From the NCBI RefSeq assembly GCF_900115155.1, contig NZ_FOVM01000001.1, positions 682,001 through 746,000 on the forward strand: 64,000 nucleotides of DNA, given 5' to 3'. Both the position numbers and the translations under genes were made by a program. Each line of letters begins with the position of its first letter. Positions within the stretch are counted from its first letter, which is position 1. A model generated the notes under the pieces. The model was not told where the DNA came from. It ran no database searches and saw only the letters and a list, made by a program, of their open reading frames with translations. The stretch is from Mycetocola miduiensis. GTDB lineage: Bacteria; Actinomycetota; Actinomycetes; Actinomycetales; Microbacteriaceae. Below are positions 58,658 through 64,000 of the stretch, in pieces.

Positions 58658-61534
58658 TCAGCGCGTCGCCTCCTCGAGTAGCTCCAGGATGTGCCGGTAG
58701 TTCTCACCCGTCGCCCGGCTCATGCCGATCTCGCACGTGCGGTTGCAGGATGCATGCGCATCGAAGTCCCCGGATGTCACCTCGGCAGCCTCCGCGCGCG
58801 TGGCAGCAGCGGTGAGCTCCGGATGCAGCATTCCGCGGTCACCCGCGAAACCACAGCAACCCCAATTGACCGGCACGGCCGCGTCGACGGCGACAGCATC
58901 CGCCAGTTGTTGCAGGTGGACGTTCGAGCCGAGCCGTGTGCTTGAACAGGTGGGATGAAGCGCGAGCGTCTCCAGCATCCGTTCGGGTTTCAGGCTGGGC
59001 AGCAGCCGCTCGGCGGCGAAGTCGACGGCATCGAGAATCGTCAGCTGGATCGGAGCACCATCGATTTCGCGCACGTTCGTGAGAGCGTGCAGAAGTCCCT
59101 CGGAACACGAGGAGTTGTCGCAGACGATCGGCAGGCGTCCGCCGTCCGAGGCGGCCACGAGGCTGCGCGCCGTCTTCTCGATCATGGTGTCGTAACCGGT
59201 GCTGAGGCCCTTCGACTTCCACGGAGTCCCGCAACAGAGCGACTCGATCGACTCCGGGGTAACGATGTCGACGCCAGCGCGCTCGCAGAGACGTCGGAAC
59301 GCCACCGCAGAGCCGAGACCCCCGGCGGCCGGGCCGAACATGGAACCGACACAAGCGGCGAAGAACACGACCGGTGTCGTTACGCGGGGTACCGCGGCCG
59401 GCTCGACGGGCTGCGGGTCGGCCCGCTTCGAGCCTCCAGCGGGCAGGTCCGAGCTCCACTGGGGCACGATGTCGCTACCCAACACCGCTCGCCCCAGCGC
59501 GCTCGCCGACCGGGCCACAGGGGCAGGCAGGGTCTTGGCTGTGCTGAGGGCGACGGATGCTCCGCGGCTCACGGCTCCCCAGTGTTTAGCGACAGCCGCG
59601 CCTCCCCCTTTCACGGCGGCCCCGGCATCCTGTTCCCGCAGCCGTCGCACCAGATCCCCGGTGTTGATGAGCACGGGGCAGGCGGTCTGGCACATGCCGT
59701 CCGCGGCACAGGTCTCGACGGAGGCGTACCCCTCCGCCTGAGCCAGCCGCTCATCCAGCGCGTGATCGCCGGAGGTGCGAGCGGCTGCGCGGGCGCGACG
59801 CACGACGATGCGCTGCCGCGGGGTGAGCGTCAGGTCCTTGCTCGGGCAAACCGGCTCGCAATAGCCGCACTCGACACAGCGGTCCACTTCGGATTCCACT
59901 TCGGGTGTGAGTTTGAGGTTCTGCAGGTGCGAATCGGGGGAGTCCGTCAGCAATACACCGGGGTTCAGGATGCCGTGCGGGTCGCACAGCCGCTTCACCT
60001 CGAGCATCACCGCGTAGAGCTCGGCACCGAACTGGCGCTCCACGAACGGCGCCATGATGCGGCCGGTGCCGTGCTCCGCCTTGAGCGTGCCGCCGGCCCG
60101 CAGCACCAGGGTGACGAGGTCCTCGGTGAACGCCCGTTGACGTTCGACGGCGTCAGCGTCGGTGAAGTCCTCGGTGAGCAGGAAGTGGATGTTTCCGTCC
60201 TTCGCGTGCCCGAAGATGACGGCGTCGTCGTAGCCGTACCGTTCGAACAGGACCTGAAGCGCGGCGCAGGTGTTGGCCAGCTCGGGAACGGGCACGGCGA
60301 TGTCCTCGAGCAGCGCGGTGGTTCCCGGCGGTCGCACACCGGCGATCGCCGCGTAGAGCCCCTTGCGGAAGTGCCAGAGCCGGGCGCGTTCAGCGGCGTC
60401 CCTGGTCGGCTCGAGTGCGGGGGCGCCGGCGGATGCCAGGGCGTCGGCCGCCGTGTCGAGCTGTCGCTCAAGGTCGGCGTCGTCGGTGCCGTGATACTCG
60501 ACCAGGAGCGCCGCATGTCCGTCGATCACGAGGGCGTCGAGCATGCCCGCCGCGGTCGGATCGTTCTGGATCACCCGGAGGGATGCCGCATCCATCAGCT
60601 CGAGCGTTGCTGCTCCGGTGTCGAGGAGGGTAGGGAGGATGCGTGTGGCTGCGTCGAGGCTCGGGAACAGCAGCAACGCCGTCGCAACCGCTGGTGCGAT
60701 CGCGACGGTCTCGAAAACCGCCTCGGCGACGAAACCGAGCGTTCCTTCACTGCCGACGAGGAGGTGGGCGAGGATGTCGACCGGTGCGGCGAAGTCGAGG
60801 AACGAGTTGATCCCGTATCCCATGGTGTTCTTACCGCGGTACTGGCGCTCGATCTCCTGCACCAGGTCGGGACGGCCGGTGAGGAACTCGCGGAGCCGGA
60901 CGAGGCCTGAATGCAGTTCCGGTTCAGCGCTCGCCAGCGTCGCGTCGGCATCCGGCGCCGTCGTGTCGATCACCGTGCCACTCGGCAAGACGAAGGTCAG
61001 CCCGCGGAGCGTTTGGTAGCTGTTGTGGTGCGTGCCGCACGCCATGCCGCTGGAGTTGTTCGCAATGACGCCGCCGATGGTCGCAGCGATTTCGCTCGCC
61101 GGATCCGGACCGAGCTTGCGCCGGTAACGGGCAAGCCGCGCGTTGACCTGCCGCACGGTCGCGCCCGGCTGAACCTGCACGAGGGTGCCGTCGTCGAGCG
61201 GTTCAATCGAGCGGAAGTGCCGCCGAGTGTCGATCAGGATGCCGTCACTCGAGGCCTGCCCCGAGAGGCTCGTTCCGCCGGAACGGACCGTGACATGGCG
61301 ACCGGTGTTCCGGGCGAAGGCGAGAACCGCGGCCAGCTGAGTCGCGTCCTGCGGTGTCACGACAGCGCTCGGGGTGAGCAGGAAGTGTGAGGCGTCTACG
61401 CCGGCGACGATCCGGTCGAATTCCGCGACGCTGACCCGCGCGTCCCCGATCCCGGGTGTCGCAGCCAGTGCAGTAGCGAGGGCGTCGTCACCCGATGGAA
61501 GCACCGCGCGGGATTCGAGTTGGGGATTGATCAT
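58658..61534 (-). CDS. FAD-linked oxidase / Fe-S oxidoreductase fusion (D-lactate dehydrogenase-like)
   Basis: A 958-residue fusion. Residues 45-540 are an FAD-binding type 4 oxidase (VRSGGTSLSGQA, HGTGRIM). A ferredoxin-like linker has CVECGYCEPVCPS and ADGMCQTACPV four-cysteine sets near 545 and 600. The C-terminal CCG-type Fe-S region (from about 720) contains SLCCGTPW and NWGCCGFAGD. This order matches Dld/GlcD-GlcF-type 2-hydroxy acid dehydrogenases. It overlaps the MFS gene by 4 bp. It probably oxidises a hydroxy acid imported by that transporter. Confidence 0.93.
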   Translation of the reverse strand: MINPQLESRAVLPSGDDALATALAATPGIGDARVSVAEFDRIVAGVDASHFLLTPSAVVTPQDATQLAAVLAFARNTGRHVTVRSGGTSLSGQASSDGILIDTRRHFRSIEPLDDGTLVQVQPGATVRQVNARLARYRRKLGPDPASEIAATIGGVIANNSSGMACGTHHNSYQTLRGLTFVLPSGTVIDTTAPDADATLASAEPELHSGLVRLREFLTGRPDLVQEIERQYRGKNTMGYGINSFLDFAAPVDILAHLLVGSEGTLGFVAEAVFETVAIAPAVATALLLFPSLDAATRILPTLLDTGAATLELMDAASLRVIQNDPTAAGMLDALVIDGHAALLVEYHGTDDADLERQLDTAADALASAGAPALEPTRDAAERARLWHFRKGLYAAIAGVRPPGTTALLEDIAVPVPELANTCAALQVLFERYGYDDAVIFGHAKDGNIHFLLTEDFTDADAVERQRAFTEDLVTLVLRAGGTLKAEHGTGRIMAPFVERQFGAELYAVMLEVKRLCDPHGILNPGVLLTDSPDSHLQNLKLTPEVESEVDRCVECGYCEPVCPSKDLTLTPRQRIVVRRARAAARTSGDHALDERLAQAEGYASVETCAADGMCQTACPVLINTGDLVRRLREQDAGAAVKGGGAAVAKHWGAVSRGASVALSTAKTLPAPVARSASALGRAVLGSDIVPQWSSDLPAGGSKRADPQPVEPAAVPRVTTPVVFFAACVGSMFGPAAGGLGSAVAFRRLCERAGVDIVTPESIESLCCGTPWKSKGLSTGYDTMIEKTARSLVAASDGGRLPIVCDNSSCSEGLLHALTNVREIDGAPIQLTILDAVDFAAERLLPSLKPERMLETLALHPTCSSTRLGSNVHLQQLADAVAVDAAVPVNWGCCGFAGDRGMLHPELTAAATRAEAAEVTSGDFDAHASCNRTCEIGMSRATGENYRHILELLEEATR

Positions 61535-62751
61535 GGGGTGGAGCCTTCGTGCTGAGCCGCGGTGAGCGGAGGCGATACGGGAAGTACGGATGGGCGGGAG
61601 AACAGCAACACGAGGCTAGCCCCGGCGCACAGAACCAGGCAGAGAACCGCCGAGAGCAAAAACGTTTCCGCGCTCGTCGGCCCCAGCCCGTTCACGAGCA
61701 CGGCGGCAGGCACGAGCGTGCCGCCCAGCGCCCCGGCCGCGACGAGCGGTCCCGTTGCGCGGGCTGCCGCACCGGAGGGGAGGCGGTCGAGCGCTTCGCC
61801 GAGCACCAGTGAATACACCGGCGCCATGGCGACGACCGCCGCGGCGAGGCCGAGAAGCCCGAACGGCGCCGGCGCGAGTACGGCGGATCCGAGGGCGGAT
61901 GCTGCGACGGCGGTGCAGGCGACCAGCAGGACTCCCGGTCGAAGACCGCGATGCAGCAGGCCAGCGGCGAGAAATCGCCCCGCCGCCATGCAGATCCAGA
62001 ACACGGAGGTGCCCAGCGCAGCCGTCTGGGCGTTCAGTCCGAGCACGGCGGCCGGGATGACGGCAGACCAGCCCGAGAACACGGTTTCGATGCCGACGTA
62101 GATGACCAGGGCGAGAGCGGCGAGGGCGAACGCGCGCACGCCCCCGGTCGACCAGCGGGGCCCGCCAAAGTTGGGGGAGTCGCGCACCGGGTCGGGCGCT
62201 GCCTCATCGCTGCTGAAGAGCGCGAAAGAGGCGGTGAGATGCAGGACGGCGACGAGCACGGGGATGAGCCACCAGCCACCAGCGGCCACCGCAACCAGGA
62301 TCGGGGTGACCGCGGCGACAACCGCGACGGTGCCAGTCAACGCTGCGAGGGTTCGCGTGGCGGAGCCGGCCGTCGAACGTTTGGCGGCCACGCTCGCTGC
62401 CGCCTCGGTGAGACCGAACCCGACTCCCGCGACCGCTGCGACGAGAACCACGGCATTCCCGGCGGTCACGAGTATCAGCGCAATCAGAGAGGCCGCCTGC
62501 ACGAGCGCTCCGAGAGCGGCGACCGTGCGCGCACGCAACCGAACGAGCAACGGGGCGGACAGAAGAACACCGATCAGAAGGCCCGTGAAGAGAGCGGGAA
62601 CGGCAGTGAGCGCCGCTGAGCCGAGACGAAGCTCGAGGGACGGGATGAGCGCCGGGATCGCGGCTGCGGTGCCGCCCATTCCGGCGAAAGCCGCGAAAAG
62701 TCCGACCCGCGAACGGATGCCTGCCGAGTCGCTCACTGCTGTGTCGCTCAC
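61531..62751 (-). CDS. MFS transporter
   Basis: A 406-residue transporter with about 12 membrane segments in two bundles. It has no clear substrate signature. The cytosolic loop near residue 195 is short. It overlaps the RpiR gene stop and the dehydrogenase start by 4 bp each, so the three are one transcript. The substrate is probably the compound used by the dehydrogenase. Confidence 0.9.
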   Translation of the reverse strand: MSDTAVSDSAGIRSRVGLFAAFAGMGGTAAAIPALIPSLELRLGSAALTAVPALFTGLLIGVLLSAPLLVRLRARTVAALGALVQAASLIALILVTAGNAVVLVAAVAGVGFGLTEAAASVAAKRSTAGSATRTLAALTGTVAVVAAVTPILVAVAAGGWWLIPVLVAVLHLTASFALFSSDEAAPDPVRDSPNFGGPRWSTGGVRAFALAALALVIYVGIETVFSGWSAVIPAAVLGLNAQTAALGTSVFWICMAAGRFLAAGLLHRGLRPGVLLVACTAVAASALGSAVLAPAPFGLLGLAAAVVAMAPVYSLVLGEALDRLPSGAAARATGPLVAAGALGGTLVPAAVLVNGLGPTSAETFLLSAVLCLVLCAGASLVLLFSRPSVLPVSPPLTAAQHEGSTP

Positions 62752-63653
62752 TGCTGGGCCGGGACGTCGCGGTGGATCGCGGCGTACGTGCTCCTCAGCG
62801 CCGCCATCGAGCTGTCGTAGTTGGACTGCGCGACCCCGATGAAGAGGCAGTCAACGACCATGAGCTGAGCGATCCGGCTGCCGAGCGCGCCGGATCGAAA
62901 GCCGGTCTCTCGGGCGGCCGTGGTCAACACGATGTCGGCGTGGCTGGCCAGCTCGGACCCGTCGTGGTTTGTGAGGGCGATCGTCGTCGCGCCGCCGGCC
63001 CGTGCGAGAGCCAAGAACCGGACGGTGTCGACAGTCGCGCCGCTGTGCGAGACGGCGAGGGCCACCGATCCGGATTCAAGTGTTGCTGCAGAGGTCCACG
63101 CCGCATGGGTGTCCGGCCAGTTGAGCGCTACGCGGCCGATTCGGATGAGCTTCTGCTGCAGGTCCTGTCCGACGAAGGAGCTCGCGCCAGCGCCGAAGAT
63201 GTCAACGCGCCTCGCCCCGGCCACGGCGGCGACAGCGGCTGACAGCGAGTCGAGGTTCAACATCTTGGCGGTGTCGGCGATCGAGAGCGTCTCGGCCGTC
63301 GATACCTTGGCCACGATGTCTTCGATCGTGTCGTTCCTGTCGATGTCGCCAGACACCTCGGGCAGCGCCGCCGTTTCGAAGGTCTCCCTGGTGACCTCAC
63401 GAAGCACATCCATCCGGAGCTGACGCAGGTGCTCGTAGCCCATGCGCTTTGAGAACCGCACGACCGACGTGGTGGACGTCTCGCACCGGGCGGCAAGATC
63501 CGCAATGGAGAGGGCGGCCGTCGCGCTGGGTTCAGCGAGGAAAAGGGCGGCGATGCGCTGCTCGGTCGGTCGGAGTTGAGGCATCGCAGCTCTCATCCGC
63601 ACCAGGACGGCCTCGTGCTGGGCGTGAAGTGCCGGGATGTCGGTTGTTGGCAT
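62748..63653 (-). CDS. MurR/RpiR-family transcriptional regulator
   Basis: A 301-residue regulator. The N-terminal HTH (residues 20-90; ALSIADLAARCETSTTSVVR) is followed by a SIS sugar-phosphate isomerase fold (130-290) with FGAGASSFVGQDL and ALAVSHSGATVDTV, the phosphosugar-binding loops. RpiR proteins respond to phosphorylated sugars. ATG at 63653 has GAGGAG 8 bp upstream; a longer frame from 63866 would cross the promoter region. It is the first gene of an operon with the MFS and dehydrogenase genes and divergent from a lipoprotein gene. Confidence 0.92.
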   Translation of the reverse strand: MPTTDIPALHAQHEAVLVRMRAAMPQLRPTEQRIAALFLAEPSATAALSIADLAARCETSTTSVVRFSKRMGYEHLRQLRMDVLREVTRETFETAALPEVSGDIDRNDTIEDIVAKVSTAETLSIADTAKMLNLDSLSAAVAAVAGARRVDIFGAGASSFVGQDLQQKLIRIGRVALNWPDTHAAWTSAATLESGSVALAVSHSGATVDTVRFLALARAGGATTIALTNHDGSELASHADIVLTTAARETGFRSGALGSRIAQLMVVDCLFIGVAQSNYDSSMAALRSTYAAIHRDVPAQQ

Positions 63654-63878
63654 TGCCGCTCTCCTCGCTGATCGCAGTATTTTCGTGGCCGCTGGCCGTG
63701 GCGACCCCGTCGCATCGGCTGGATTTGTGTCGTCGAAGTAACAATAGAAGAAACTTTGGTACATAACCACTGTCTTTCGTGTACTTTTATGACCTACTGA
63801 GATCACAGATGCTCGCCGGCCCGGTTCCACACCGGGCAGTCTCACCGTCGAGGCATCACCAAGCACTGAGGAGTTCCC
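63654..63878. promoter_or_regulatory. Divergent promoter region between RpiR and lipoprotein genes
   Basis: About 225 bp. The segment near 63735-63800 is AT-rich compared with the surroundings and holds TATTGT (minus) and TTGGTA/TACTTT-like boxes (plus), none certain. It is the natural place for the RpiR operator. GAGGAG before ATG 63879 is the ribosome-binding site. Confidence 0.4.
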
Positions 63879-64000
63879 ATGTATGGAGGCACTCGCGCTA
63901 AGCGAGCGGGCTTCGCAGCGATCGGGCTGGCGGCGACATTCGCGCTGGCGCTGACCGGCTGCAGCCCAACGTCCGACAAGGCCGCCGAGCCCGCCGCAAA
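63879..64000 (+). CDS. Lipoprotein, probable solute-binding protein (N-terminal fragment)
   Basis: The first 40 codons only; the gene leaves the window at the right edge. After a basic start (GGTRAKRAG) comes a hydrophobic core and the lipobox LTGC, then a Ser/Ala/Pro-rich start of the mature chain. Next to an RpiR regulator, this is probably the binding protein of a sugar ABC transporter, but the rest is out of view. Confidence 0.75.
   Translation, partial: MYGGTRAKRAGFAAIGLAATFALALTGCSPTSDKAAEPAA

Noticed and set aside
58955-60910. A 651-codon open frame on the plus strand inside the FAD/Fe-S gene
   Set aside because: The opposite strand carries the complete dehydrogenase with cysteine clusters. 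The plus frame is a GC3 shadow.

Overview
The window looks like a piece of a high-GC actinobacterial chromosome, most likely from the family Microbacteriaceae. The basis is the strong GC3 bias, many GTG starts and 4-bp stop/start overlaps, F420-dependent enzymes, a SigR-type (GGAAT-N18-GTT) trxBA promoter, and the order ligase / aminotransferase / trxA-trxB / murJ / DUF6049-like secreted protein that lies close to parAB and oriC in this group. The family assignment and the oriC proximity are inferences. No rRNA, tRNA, CRISPR array, insertion sequence, prophage or plasmid function was seen. The sequence reads as ordinary chromosome with small intergenic repeat families and decayed regulators.

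Layout. 0-7 kb: minus-strand envelope and redox genes (D-Ala-D-Ala ligase-like fragment, aminotransferase, trxBA, murJ, DUF6049-like). 7-18 kb: single housekeeping genes (GIY-YIG, DksA-like zinc finger, NUDIX, RecQ with a phosphoribosyltransferase-like tail, DUF1801-like, YccF, methyltransferase, large LuxR regulator, bifunctional nuclease). 18-26 kb: a sugar-catabolism region with two ABC permeases, a convergent solute-binding lipoprotein, an FGGY kinase, a LacD-like aldolase and an Asp/Glu-racemase-like protein. The promoter beside the permeases carries a LacI-type operator and a relic of a LacI gene. 26-37 kb: carotenoid-type oxidoreductase, cAMP-type phosphodiesterase, Stealth phosphotransferase, a group of F420/FMN enzymes, a histone-H1-like protein and a lipase maturation factor. 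37-47 kb: CYTH-CHAD protein, NhaA, a response regulator / histidine kinase / PepSY operon, and a J-domain protein next to a NERD nuclease-like protein.

47-51 kb holds the most system-like arrangement: a GAF-SpoIIE phosphatase, a cellulose-synthase-like glycosyltransferase, a STAS anti-anti-sigma-like protein and an RsbW-like kinase, all on one strand, the last three overlapping. No sigma factor is nearby, so the partner switch may act on polysaccharide synthesis itself. 51-58 kb: oxidoreductases, ribokinase, a second J-domain protein with a degenerate NERD-like domain, and an SDR / TetR divergent pair with a duplicated operator. 58-64 kb: an RpiR regulator, MFS transporter and FAD/Fe-S dehydrogenase operon, with the start of a divergent lipoprotein at the right edge.

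Between genes there are at least three dispersed palindromic repeat families: a 65-nt hairpin family with covarying stem arms (4 copies), an 84-nt family (3 copies) and a CGCGCGGG-rich family (5 copies). Start codons were chosen from ribosome-binding sites and family alignment memory; no database search or computation was possible.
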